Position numbers and translations under genes: made by a program | Source of the DNA: Actinospineispora eucalypti | GTDB taxonomy: Bacteria; Actinomycetota; Actinomycetes; Mycobacteriales; Pseudonocardiaceae | Assembly: GCA_014208095.1 (NCBI GenBank) | Contig: JACHMT010000002.1 | Location: forward strand, 620,001-684,000 | Reading direction: 5' to 3' | DNA: 64,000 bases | In this document: positions 1 to 7,428 of the stretch, one piece after another | How the letters are laid out: each line of letters starts with the position of its first letter | Numbering within the stretch: the stretch's first letter is position 1 | The notes under the pieces: model-generated | The model's input: only the letters and a program-made list of their open reading frames with translations | Databases searched by the model: none | What the model was told of the DNA's origin: nothing

Positions 1-61
1 GCATCGGAAACGTCGCACCGCGCCACACCGGTGTACTGAGAGCGACGACTCGCGGGGAGGG

Positions 62-1177
62 TTAGAGGCCGATGCGGTCGGTGACCTCGAGGTAGTGGTG
101 GTCGAGCCCGCCGAACAGCTGCTGGCTGGACCAGGCGCGCCGGTAGTAGAGGTGTGTGTCGTGCTCCCAGGTGAACCCGATGCCGCCGTGGACCTGGACG
201 GTCTCCACGGTGACGTCGCGGAACGCCTCGCCGCAGTAGGCGGCGGCCACCCGGGCGGCGACCGGAGCCTCGGCGTCCCCTTCGGCGAGCGCGGCGGCGG
301 CGTAGCGCGCGGTGGACCGGCCGAACTCCACCTGCCGCAGCATGTCCACACACCGGTGCGCGACCGCCTGGAACGACCCGATCACCTGGCCGAACTGCCG
401 GCGGGTCTTGGCGTACTCCACCGCCATGTCCAGGCACGCGGCCATTCCGCCGGCCTGCTCGGCGGCCACCGCCACCAGCAGCTGGTCCAGGGCACCGGCG
501 ACCAGCTCCGGGGCCTGGCCCGGGATGCCGACCGGCCGCGCCGGGGTGTCCGCCAGCTCCACGCCGGCGATCGAGCGGGCGAGGTCGAGCGAGGTCATCG
601 GGGTGCGGGTGAGCCCGGGCGCGCCGGCGTGCACGGCGAACAGGGTGGCGTTCCCGTCCTCGTCGCCGGCGGTGACCAGCAGCAGGTCGGCGTCGGCACC
701 GTCCAGCACGAAGCTCTTCGCCCCGGTCAGCCGCCACTCGCCGTCCCGCCGGGTCGCGGTGGTGCGCGGCGCCAGCCAGCCGCCGTCCGCCTCGGCCGCG
801 GCCAGCGTGGCGATGCACTCGCCGGCCGCGATCGGCGGCAGCAGCTCGGCCCGCGCGGACTCGTCGCCGCTGGCCAGCAGCACCGGGACGGCGGCGCCGA
901 CGGTGGCCAGGTAAGGCCCCCGATACAGCGCGCGACCCATCTCCTCGAAGACGATGTGCGTCTCCAGCACGGTCTGCCCGAGGCCGTCGTACTTCTCGGG
1001 CACGGCCAGCGCGGCCAAGCCCATCTCGGCGGCCAGCTGGCGCCAGAGTGCCCGGTCGAAGCCCTGGCCCTCGGTGCGCAGGGCGTCCAGGGGGGCCTTG
1101 TCGGCCAGCAGGCGGCGCACGGTGTCCCGCAGCTGACGCTGCTCGGTCGTGTCGACCAGTGCGGTTTGGCTCACCAT
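62..1177 (-). CDS. Acyl-CoA dehydrogenase, probable non-catalytic-type partner subunit
   Basis: A 371-residue acyl-CoA dehydrogenase: N-terminal helical domain (about 10-115), middle beta domain (120-215) and C-terminal helical domain. It would use FAD to introduce an alpha,beta double bond into an acyl-CoA. The C-terminus has VHGGIGFTWEHD (about 329-340) followed by SSQQLFGG. I do not see the usual catalytic Glu segment (GTxEI) that the neighbouring dehydrogenase has. In mycobacterial steroid catabolism such pairs (FadE28/FadE29 type) form alpha2beta2 enzymes with one catalytic subunit, so this is inferred to be the beta partner of the gene at 1188-2402. The start is ATG with AGGAAA upstream, 10 bases after the neighbour's stop. 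The family is certain; the heteromer role is inferred. Confidence 0.88.
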   Translation of the reverse strand: MVSQTALVDTTEQRQLRDTVRRLLADKAPLDALRTEGQGFDRALWRQLAAEMGLAALAVPEKYDGLGQTVLETHIVFEEMGRALYRGPYLATVGAAVPVLLASGDESARAELLPPIAAGECIATLAAAEADGGWLAPRTTATRRDGEWRLTGAKSFVLDGADADLLLVTAGDEDGNATLFAVHAGAPGLTRTPMTSLDLARSIAGVELADTPARPVGIPGQAPELVAGALDQLLVAVAAEQAGGMAACLDMAVEYAKTRRQFGQVIGSFQAVAHRCVDMLRQVEFGRSTARYAAAALAEGDAEAPVAARVAAAYCGEAFRDVTVETVQVHGGIGFTWEHDTHLYYRRAWSSQQLFGGLDHHYLEVTDRIGL

Positions 1178-1187
1178 GACGATTTCC

Positions 1188-2402
1188 TCAGTTTGGGCGG
1201 GGCAGGCCGAGCACCCGCTGCGCGATCACGTTCTTGAGCACCTCGTCGGTGCCGCCACCCAGCCGGTAGCCGGGGGCGCCGAGGATCACCGAGGTCCAGG
1301 CGTAGGTACCCCACTCCCCGGTGTCGGCGGCCGCCTTCGGGCCGAGCACCTCGGCCACGAACCGGCCCAGCCGGGCGATGTTGTCGGACAGCGCGATCTT
1401 GTGCAGCGCGGCCTCCGGGCCGGGGCTGTCACCGGCCCGGGCCCGCGCCCCGGCCACCTGCTGCGCATAGCGGGCCACCCGCAGCTGCACCTGCAACTCG
1501 CCGAACGCCCGCCGCACCACCGGGTCCTCCGCCGCGCCCGGCGTGTGCCGGACCAGCTCGGCCAGCCGTTCGGTGGACAGGATCCCGGCGCCGCCGAACG
1601 AGCTGTGCCCCATCGCGTTGCGCTCGTTGGACAGGGTGGTCAGGGCAACCGGCCAGCCCTCCCCCTCGGCGCCCAGCCGGGCCGAGTCCGGCACCACCAC
1701 GTCGTCCAGGAACACCTCGTTGAACGCGGCTCCGCCGGTCATCTGGCGCAGCGGCCGCACGGTGACACCCGGCGCGCGCATGTCGACCAGGAACGCGGTG
1801 AGGTTGCGGTGGCGTGGCCCGTCGGCCGTCCTGCAGATGATCTCGCCGATGTCCGAGAGGTGAGCGCCGGAGGTCCACACCTTCTGCCCGGAGACCCGCC
1901 AGTCCCCGTCCTCCCCGCGCACCGCCCTGGTGCTCAGCGAGGCCAGGTCGGAGCCGGCTCCCGGCTCCGAGAACAGCTGGCAGGAGATCAGCTCGCCGGA
2001 GTACAGCTTGGGCAGGTAGTGCCGCTTCTGCTCCTCGGAGCCGTGCCGCAGGATGGTCGGCGCGATCATGCCGAGGCTGATCGTGAGGGAGGAGTCGCCG
2101 GGCACCTGGTAGCGGCGCACCACCCGCTCGAAGGCCCACTGGTGGGCGCCGGAGAGGCCGCGCCCGCCGTACTCGGGCGGCCCGGTGATCCAGCCGAGGC
2201 CGGCCTCCCAGAGGCCCCGCCGCCAGGCCCGGATGGCCGGCATCGCGTCGGCCTCGGTCTCCGGGTCCGGCTCCTGGAACACCCGGACCTCGTCGTCGCC
2301 CTCGCCCCAGACGAACCGCTTGCTCCGCTCGTCCCCGGCCGCCTTCGGATAGTGCGCGGCCAGGTACCGCTCCGCCTCGGCGGCGAGCTCCTCGACCGTC
2401 AT
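1188..2402 (-). CDS. Acyl-CoA dehydrogenase, catalytic-type subunit
   Basis: A 404-residue acyl-CoA dehydrogenase with the flavin-site motif SEPGAGSD at 145-152 and a C-terminal GGGTDEVLKN segment ending IAQRVLGLP. The Glu in TDEV sits where the catalytic base of the FadE29-like subunits lies. It would dehydrogenate an acyl-CoA, with FAD and electron-transfer flavoprotein. It starts directly after the stop of the double-hotdog hydratase upstream and runs into the second dehydrogenase 10 bases downstream, so the three are one transcription unit. Pairing with 62-1177 as an alpha2beta2 enzyme is inferred from gene adjacency and complementary motifs. The substrate is unknown; bulky ring-bearing side chains are typical of such pairs. 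Confidence 0.9.
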   Translation of the reverse strand: MTVEELAAEAERYLAAHYPKAAGDERSKRFVWGEGDDEVRVFQEPDPETEADAMPAIRAWRRGLWEAGLGWITGPPEYGGRGLSGAHQWAFERVVRRYQVPGDSSLTISLGMIAPTILRHGSEEQKRHYLPKLYSGELISCQLFSEPGAGSDLASLSTRAVRGEDGDWRVSGQKVWTSGAHLSDIGEIICRTADGPRHRNLTAFLVDMRAPGVTVRPLRQMTGGAAFNEVFLDDVVVPDSARLGAEGEGWPVALTTLSNERNAMGHSSFGGAGILSTERLAELVRHTPGAAEDPVVRRAFGELQVQLRVARYAQQVAGARARAGDSPGPEAALHKIALSDNIARLGRFVAEVLGPKAAADTGEWGTYAWTSVILGAPGYRLGGGTDEVLKNVIAQRVLGLPRPN

Positions 2403-3602
2403 CTACCGCTCCCTCGCTCGCCGCCCGGCCGGCGACCCGGCCTCGCCCCTGGTGGGCAGGGCGATCACCGCGCTGCCCGGCATAGTCGTCTCGCCCCGCT
2501 GGTTCACCGCCCTGGTCTCCACGTCCACGACGTGGTCGCCGTCCTCGTCGACGCGCTTGCCGATGACCTCGCCGCGCAGTTCGACCACGTCGGACAGGTA
2601 GACGAACTTGCGGTACTCCGCCCGGCACTCCTTGATCCAGGCGTGGTCACCGGCCCAGTGGGTGAGCTGGTGGATCTGCCAGCACTGCCGCTGGAAACCG
2701 ACGTCGTACTGGAACGCCACGCCCATCGCCTGGGCGGCCTGGTAGTTGTAGTGCACCGAGTAGATCGGCTCCTGGGCACCGGTGATCGGGTCCCGGAACG
2801 CCCACGCCGGGTGGGCCCGGTAGTCGTGCAGCGAGGCCGCGTGCGCCTTCAGCCGGGGAATCGGCGTGCCGCCGCCGGCGACGAAGGCGATCTCGTCGGT
2901 CAGCCCGATCGGGCCCTTGGTGACCACGTCCAGCTCCTCGCCCTCCCGCACGTCCTCCCAGTACCGGGGTTCCGCGCCCCGGGGGCGCTCGGCCAGGATC
3001 CGGGCCTCGATCTCGGCCACCTCGGCGGGATCCCAGCGGTGCGGCAGCTCCGGGCCCGGCTGCGCCCCGTTGTCGGCGCCGCGCCGGGCCAGCCGCCGGC
3101 CGCGCTCGTAGTTGATCACGTTCCACCGGATGGTGGCGATCCGCTCACCGCGCTGGTTGTGGTAGCTGTTGAGGAACCTGTCGGTGACCGAACGACCGGC
3201 GAACTTGCTCGGCGAAGGCCCGTCGAACCCCTCATACACACACGACGAGTCGACCGTGTCCCCCCAGTACACCGGCCGCTCGAACATCAGGTGCGACATC
3301 GAGTGGAACGACCCCAACCCCGGCCAGCCGAACTGGATACCCGAGAAGCACCCGATCACGAACGACGGCGGCGCCACCGGCGCCCCGAACGGCGACCCAG
3401 CCGCATACTCAGCGTCCGTCCACAGCGGGTTGATGTCCCCGATCCCGCCGGCGAACTTGGTCACCGCGATCCGCGAGGCCAGCTCGTTGTTCACCGAATG
3501 GTCGATGCGCAGCCGGGCACCCACCTTGGCCCGCATGTTCTCGATCATCTGGTCGTCGATCACTGCCTGCGGCATCACCGCGGCCCGCTCCTCCACTGCC
3601 AT
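2403..3602 (-). CDS. Double-hotdog (FAS1-like/MaoC-like) enoyl-CoA hydratase
   Basis: A 399-residue protein with two hotdog-like halves: an N-terminal FAS1-like dehydratase domain (about 20-190) and a second hotdog region (about 230-380). The N-half carries AGGIGDINPLWTD, the hydratase-loop pattern with Trp where classical MaoC enzymes have the His of D-x4-H. The expected role is hydration of the enoyl-CoA made by the two dehydrogenases encoded directly downstream. An in-frame TTG lies further upstream at 3620, but the ATG at 3602 is the more credible start. The promoter is shared with the divergent CoA ligase at 3667. Family assignment is good; the exact hydratase chemistry is inferred from context. 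Confidence 0.8.
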   Translation of the reverse strand: MAVEERAAVMPQAVIDDQMIENMRAKVGARLRIDHSVNNELASRIAVTKFAGGIGDINPLWTDAEYAAGSPFGAPVAPPSFVIGCFSGIQFGWPGLGSFHSMSHLMFERPVYWGDTVDSSCVYEGFDGPSPSKFAGRSVTDRFLNSYHNQRGERIATIRWNVINYERGRRLARRGADNGAQPGPELPHRWDPAEVAEIEARILAERPRGAEPRYWEDVREGEELDVVTKGPIGLTDEIAFVAGGGTPIPRLKAHAASLHDYRAHPAWAFRDPITGAQEPIYSVHYNYQAAQAMGVAFQYDVGFQRQCWQIHQLTHWAGDHAWIKECRAEYRKFVYLSDVVELRGEVIGKRVDEDGDHVVDVETRAVNQRGETTMPGSAVIALPTRGEAGSPAGRRARER

Positions 3603-3621
3603 GGCTCGATCGTAGGCCAAA

Positions 3622-3643
3622 AATACTCTAGTGGTCGAGTATT
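3622..3643. promoter_or_regulatory. Inverted repeat, candidate operator of divergent catabolic promoters
   Basis: AATACTC and GAGTATT are perfect inverted arms separated by eight bases in the 64-base gap between the hydratase (3602, minus) and the CoA ligase (3667, plus). The core TACTCTAG-N4-CGAGTA recurs on the minus strand at 35890-35907, and related forms lie at 13716-13732 and 18962-18977. On the minus strand TTTAGTCTAG (3658-3649) precedes the repeat, exactly as it does at 18995-18986. The repressor is unknown; a MarR or TetR protein from this window is plausible. Confidence 0.6.
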
Positions 3644-3666
3644 GTGTTCTAGACTAAACTCGTCGC

Positions 3667-5292
3667 GTGGCCACGACTTCCACGGAGCCCGCATGGGGCA
3701 CGACGATCAGCCGCCGACCGGGCGCCATTCCCTTCCGGTGCTACTCGCCCCGGCGCACGCAGGTGGCGCAGCTACTGGAGGACGCCGGTCGCTGGACCGA
3801 CCGGACGCACCTCATCCAGGGCGACCGGCGGCTGAGCTTCGCCGAGATGTTCGCCGCCGTGGACCGCGTGGCCGGTGAGTTCCGCGCCGCCGGACTGCGG
3901 GCCGGGGACCGCCTGCTGCTGCTCGCGCCGAACTCGCCGGAGTGGGTGATCAGCATGTGGGCCGGCCTGCGGCTGGGCGCGATCGTGGCGCTGGGCAACG
4001 GCTGGTGGAGCGGGCCGCTGGTGGCGGGCGCGGTGGACGTGCTGCTGCCGACGTTGGTCCTGGCCGACGAGAAACGGGCCGACCTGGTCCCGCCGGCGTC
4101 CCGGGAGCGGGTGGTCGCGGTGCGGACCGTGCGCGAGTGGGTGGACGACACCGGGCGGTCGCCGGCGCCCCTGGCGCCACCGCCGGCGGCTGCCGAGGAC
4201 GACCCGGCTGTGATCATCTTCACCGCCGGAACCACGGGCGACCCGAAGCCGGTGGTGCTCGCGCACCGTTCGGTGATCGCCAACCTGCACAACCTGCTGG
4301 TCATGTCCGGCCGGCTGCCCCAGGACGTCGACCCCGGCCGCCCGCCGGCGGTCAGCCTGCAGAGCGGGCCTCTGTTCCACATCGGCGGCCTGCAGTCGCT
4401 GCTGCTCGCCCTGCTCGGCGGGAACACCCTGGTGTTCCTGGAGGGTCGCTTCGACCCCGAGCAGGTGCTTGACGTGATCGAGCGGGAGCGGGTGACCTGG
4501 TGGGGCGCGGTGCCCACGATGGCCTCCCGGGTACTCGAACACCCGAGCGTGCCCGGGCGGGACCTGAGCTCGGTCCGGTCGGTGTCCATGGGCGGCGCCC
4601 CGGTGCAGCCGGCGTTGGTCGAGCGGCTGCGCACGGTGTTCCCGAACGCCCGGCGGGGCATGTCCACCATCTACGGCATGACCGAGACCGGGGGCACCGT
4701 GGCGGCCGCCTCCGGAGTCACTATGGCCGAGCACCCCACCACCGCCGGCGCCCCGCTGCCGGTGGTCGACGTGCGCATCGAGTCGCCCAACGCGGACGGC
4801 GACGGCGAGATCGTGGTACGCACTCCCGGGCAGATGACCGGCTACTGGGGCGGCCCGCTGGACGGCACGGGCTCCGCTGGTGGCCCGGACCTCATCGACC
4901 CCGAGGGCTGGGTGCACACCGGAGACCAGGGGCGGCTGGTGGACGGGCTGCTCTACGTCACCGGCCGGATCAAGGACCTGATCATCCGGGGCGGGGAGAA
5001 CATCGCCCCGGCGCACGTCGAGGCGGTACTGCTGCGTCATCCGGCGGTGCGGAACGTGGCCGTGCTCGGGCTGCCCGACCCGGACCTCGGCGAGCGGGTG
5101 GCCGCCGTGGTCCAGCTGGAGCCGGGCGCCGGGGTCTCCGAGCCCGAGCTGGCCGAGTTCGCGGCGGCCGACCTGGCCGGCTTCGAACGGCCGGCGGAAT
5201 GGTGGCTGCGCACCGAACCGCTGCCCATGCACGACTCGGGCAAGACCGACAAGCGCACCCTGCGCGCGGAGTGGCCGGCGCGGCGGTCCTAA
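3667..5292 (+). CDS. Acyl-CoA synthetase (AMP-forming)
   Basis: A 541-residue ANL-family ligase that would activate a carboxylic acid to its CoA thioester via an acyl-AMP. Motifs in order: P-loop FTAGTTGDPKP (about 184-194, with Ala in place of the usual Ser), adenylate-binding YGMTETGG (about 335), hinge TGRIKDLIIRGGENI, and the catalytic Lys in SGKTDK (about 523). The start is GTG at 3667, 24 bases after the promoter inverted repeat, with no strong ribosome site, so the mRNA may be leaderless or nearly so. It diverges from the dehydrogenase/hydratase operon and presumably supplies its substrate. The TetR gene downstream is convergent. The acid activated cannot be read from sequence. Confidence 0.92.
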   Translation: MATTSTEPAWGTTISRRPGAIPFRCYSPRRTQVAQLLEDAGRWTDRTHLIQGDRRLSFAEMFAAVDRVAGEFRAAGLRAGDRLLLLAPNSPEWVISMWAGLRLGAIVALGNGWWSGPLVAGAVDVLLPTLVLADEKRADLVPPASRERVVAVRTVREWVDDTGRSPAPLAPPPAAAEDDPAVIIFTAGTTGDPKPVVLAHRSVIANLHNLLVMSGRLPQDVDPGRPPAVSLQSGPLFHIGGLQSLLLALLGGNTLVFLEGRFDPEQVLDVIERERVTWWGAVPTMASRVLEHPSVPGRDLSSVRSVSMGGAPVQPALVERLRTVFPNARRGMSTIYGMTETGGTVAAASGVTMAEHPTTAGAPLPVVDVRIESPNADGDGEIVVRTPGQMTGYWGGPLDGTGSAGGPDLIDPEGWVHTGDQGRLVDGLLYVTGRIKDLIIRGGENIAPAHVEAVLLRHPAVRNVAVLGLPDPDLGERVAAVVQLEPGAGVSEPELAEFAAADLAGFERPAEWWLRTEPLPMHDSGKTDKRTLRAEWPARRS

Positions 5293-5915
5293 CGCATCGG
5301 GGCGTAGAGGGCGTTCCAGACCAGGCCGGCATAGGCGTCGACCAGGCGCTCGTCCTCACTGGTCGGCCGCGCGCGCACCATCCGGTGCAGGCCGCGCTCG
5401 GCCATCCACTGCAACCAGTACGCGGTCTCCGCCGGAGGCAGCGACGGGTCGATGAACCCCTTGGCCTGGCCGGTCTCGATGTGCGCCCGCAACCCACCGA
5501 TGTACTGGTCCATGGCCTGCTCGACGGCCGCCCGCACCTCGTGGTCGTAGCCGACCGCCTCGTGCGTCGCGGTCATCAGCTCCGGGTGGGGGCGATAGGC
5601 CTGCACGATGCCGGCGAGCGCGGCCCGCAGCTCGTCCCTGGTCGCCGTGCCGTCCAGCGCCCACCAGACCCGCGCCGCTTCGAGGATCACGTCGGTGAAC
5701 TCGGCGTACCAGGTGCGGAGCAGGTTGGCCTTGTCCACGAAGTAGGCGTAGAACGTGGACCGCGAGATGCCCGCCTCGGCGACCACGGTGGCCACGCTGA
5801 TGTCGGCGAAGGTCGCGCCCGACCGCAGCTCCCGCTCGATGATCGAAAGCACCTGTCGCCGGAGGTCGTCCCGCCGCGCCTGGCCGGACTTCTGCGGCGA
5901 CCTGGCTGCTGGCAT
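5289..5915 (-). CDS. TetR/AcrR family transcriptional regulator
   Basis: A 208-residue one-component regulator: N-terminal TetR helix-turn-helix (about 20-65, with ATVVAEAGISRSTFYAYF as the recognition region) and a divergent helical ligand-binding domain. Its last bases overlap the convergent CoA ligase by 4 bp. It starts 13 bases after the stop of the nitronate-monooxygenase-like gene and is probably co-transcribed with it. The perfect palindrome at 6823-6858 ahead of that gene is a natural candidate target, which would make this an autoregulated pair. Alternatively it controls the CoA ligase. The ligand is unknown. Confidence 0.9.
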   Translation of the reverse strand: MPAARSPQKSGQARRDDLRRQVLSIIERELRSGATFADISVATVVAEAGISRSTFYAYFVDKANLLRTWYAEFTDVILEAARVWWALDGTATRDELRAALAGIVQAYRPHPELMTATHEAVGYDHEVRAAVEQAMDQYIGGLRAHIETGQAKGFIDPSLPPAETAYWLQWMAERGLHRMVRARPTSEDERLVDAYAGLVWNALYAPMR

Positions 5916-5928
5916 GCCGGGCAGCCTC

Positions 5929-6810
5929 TCAGACGCCGGACTCGGCGGCGACGGCGGCGTGGTACTCGGCCACCACCTGTCCCGCCACCTCGTCGGCCGG
6001 CGCGCGGTCGGCGCCGTCGGCCGGCCAGCCTTCCGCCACCCAGCCGAGCGGCAGGCCGGTCAGCGCCGAGGCCAGGTCGGGGTCGGCGGCCCGTACGATG
6101 CCGCCCGGCACACCAGCCGAGCCGTCGACCAAGCCGTCGACCGAGCTGTCGACCGAGCCGCTGACCGGGCTGTCGACCGCGGCCTCCGCGCAGGCGCCGA
6201 ACCGGCCGCCGACGTAGGCCAGGTCGGCGCCGAGCACCTCGGCCGCGCGCACGTCCCGGCCGGTGACGAACCCGCCGCCGACCGCCAGCGGGCCGGAGAA
6301 GAAGGTCCGCACCTCGTCGATCATCGCCAGCGGACTCGGGTCCTCGCTCCCGCCGCGCACCAGCACCAGGCCATCGGCCCCGGCGAAGGCCGCCTTGAGC
6401 GCCTGCTCCACCGAGATCACCTCGGCGAACACCGCGCCGCCGTAATCGCGGACGGCCGCCACCACGCGCCGGGGCGAACCCAGCGCGGTCAGCACGATCG
6501 GCGGCCGGTACCGGAGTACCAGCGCGAGCTCGTCCTCGAACCGGGCGTAGTCGCGCTGGACGATCATGCTTGCGGCCCACCGGGCGTGCACCAGGCCGGC
6601 CAGGCCGGCGTGGATCTCATCCATCCCGCTGGCCAGTTCCCACGGGGTCCGGGCGTTGCGCAGCGGGAAGGACCCGACCAGACCGGCCCGGCAGGACGCC
6701 ACGACCAGCCCCGGGCCGGACACCGGACACATCGGCGCCACGATCACCGGCGCGCGCAGCCCGTCCGTCCGCACCGGCATCCTCGTCGACACCACCAGCG
6801 GAGTGTTCAT
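5929..6810 (-). CDS. Nitronate monooxygenase-like flavoprotein, probably eroded
   Basis: A 293-residue TIM-barrel protein of the nitronate monooxygenase (2-nitropropane dioxygenase) family: N-terminal PVIVAPMCPVSGPGLV, central GADGLVLVRGG, and C-terminal ADLAYVGGRF. The family's catalytic His normally lies in a GGHxG stretch just after GADxxV; here that stretch reads RGGSEDPSP with no His. A 12-bp tandem repeat (6121-6180) adds about 20 Ser/Val/Asp-rich residues after the FMN-phosphate loop. Activity as a nitronate oxidase is therefore doubtful. ATG at 6810 is preferred over an upstream in-frame codon because the operator palindrome lies between them. It is probably co-transcribed with the TetR gene. 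Confidence 0.7.
   Translation of the reverse strand: MNTPLVVSTRMPVRTDGLRAPVIVAPMCPVSGPGLVVASCRAGLVGSFPLRNARTPWELASGMDEIHAGLAGLVHARWAASMIVQRDYARFEDELALVLRYRPPIVLTALGSPRRVVAAVRDYGGAVFAEVISVEQALKAAFAGADGLVLVRGGSEDPSPLAMIDEVRTFFSGPLAVGGGFVTGRDVRAAEVLGADLAYVGGRFGACAEAAVDSPVSGSVDSSVDGLVDGSAGVPGGIVRAADPDLASALTGLPLGWVAEGWPADGADRAPADEVAGQVVAEYHAAVAAESGV
6121..6180. repeat. Five 12-bp tandem repeats inside the nitronate-monooxygenase-like gene
   Basis: Five consecutive 12-base units of the form GCYGTCGACCRA/GN fill exactly 60 bases (for example GCCGTCGACCAA then GCCGTCGACCGA then GCTGTCGACCGA). The fourth unit has CTG for GTC. The period is a multiple of three, so copy-number change would keep the frame. 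On the coding (minus) strand they give VDS/VDG-type repeats. Confidence 0.9.
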
Positions 6811-6822
6811 ACACGGGACGGT

Positions 6823-6858
6823 ACACGTTTGTCTGGACACATGTCCAGACAAACGTGT
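6823..6858. promoter_or_regulatory. Perfect 17+2+17 palindrome, candidate TetR operator
   Basis: ACACGTTTGTCTGGACA and TGTCCAGACAAACGTGT are exact inverted arms around CA. The site lies 13 bases upstream of the ATG at 6810 and 129 bases before the divergent secreted-protein gene. Length, symmetry and position fit a TetR-type operator; the TetR gene at 5289-5915 is the likely cognate regulator. No run of T follows, so it is not a simple terminator. Confidence 0.75.
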
Positions 6859-6987
6859 GTCGGACGACCGTCGCATCACACGACTGAGATCAACTCAGGT
6901 TCCGAAGATAACCCGAAGGGTGCTCGAGTCGATACTCCGTGTGACGCCGACACTCTGTCGGTGGCGCTACCCAAGGAGCTTGCGCAC

Positions 6988-7356
6988 ATGATTCGACGAT
7001 TCACCGTCACCGCGATGGTCGGGGCGGCCGCGGCGGTCGGCCTCCTCGCCGGCGTAGCCCCCGGCGACGGCGCGGCCGTGACGCCGGTCGCCTCGGCGAC
7101 GTCGCTGCAGCCGGCCAACGGCCCGCACGGCGACGACCGCGGCCACGGACCGGGTTGGGACGGCCGGCACGGCGACTGGGACGGCCGGGGTGGCTTCGGC
7201 CGGGGCGGCGGCTGGGACGGGCACGGCGGCGGCTGGGACGGGCACCGCTGGTGGGTCAGCGCCGACCGCTGCAAGCGCGGCCACGGTCACCCGGACCGCA
7301 CCCGCTTCGGATGGGTCTGCCGGGGCGGCATGTTCAACGACGCCCCCATTCGCTGA
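6988..7356 (+). CDS. Small secreted Gly/Trp/Asp/His-rich repeat protein
   Basis: A 122-residue protein with a start supported by AAGGAG 11 bases upstream of the ATG. It begins with MIRR and a hydrophobic stretch to about residue 27, a likely Sec signal peptide. The mature part is low complexity, with WDG repeated four times among Gly, His, Arg and Asp, and ends in a segment with two Cys (DRCKRG and WVCRGG) that could form one disulfide. I do not recognise a family. Possible roles include metal binding or a cell-surface peptide; neither is shown. It shares the intergenic region containing the palindrome at 6823 with the divergent nitronate-monooxygenase-like gene. Confidence 0.7.
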   Translation: MIRRFTVTAMVGAAAAVGLLAGVAPGDGAAVTPVASATSLQPANGPHGDDRGHGPGWDGRHGDWDGRGGFGRGGGWDGHGGGWDGHRWWVSADRCKRGHGHPDRTRFGWVCRGGMFNDAPIR

Positions 7357-7368
7357 GCAACTCCGCGT

Positions 7369-7407
7369 GATGCCGTTGCCGGAGACCGCGTCCCCGGCAA
7401 CGGCATC
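7369..7407. terminator. Bidirectional hairpin terminator
   Basis: GATGCCGTTGCCGG and CCGGCAACGGCATC form a perfect 14-bp stem with an 11-base loop between the convergent genes ending at 7356 (plus) and 7429 (minus). There is no T tract, as is common for actinobacterial terminators. Confidence 0.75.
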
Positions 7408-7428
7408 GCTTCCCACCAGCGGCGATGC

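Noticed and set aside
1..61. Possible 3' end of another gene at the left edge
   Set aside because: The 61 bases before the dehydrogenase stop codon are too short to show a reading frame.
3645..3660. A half-site like the steroid regulator KstR box (TAGAAC) in the 3603-3666 promoter
   Set aside because: Only one half is present and the spacing to a second half is wrong; the ACTCTA-type inverted repeat is the better explanation.
1149..3878. A long plus-strand open frame of about 900 codons across the dehydrogenase/hydratase genes
   Set aside because: It is antisense to genes with clear family motifs, has Pro/Arg/Gly/His-rich composition typical of GC-rich shadow frames, and matches no known domain.
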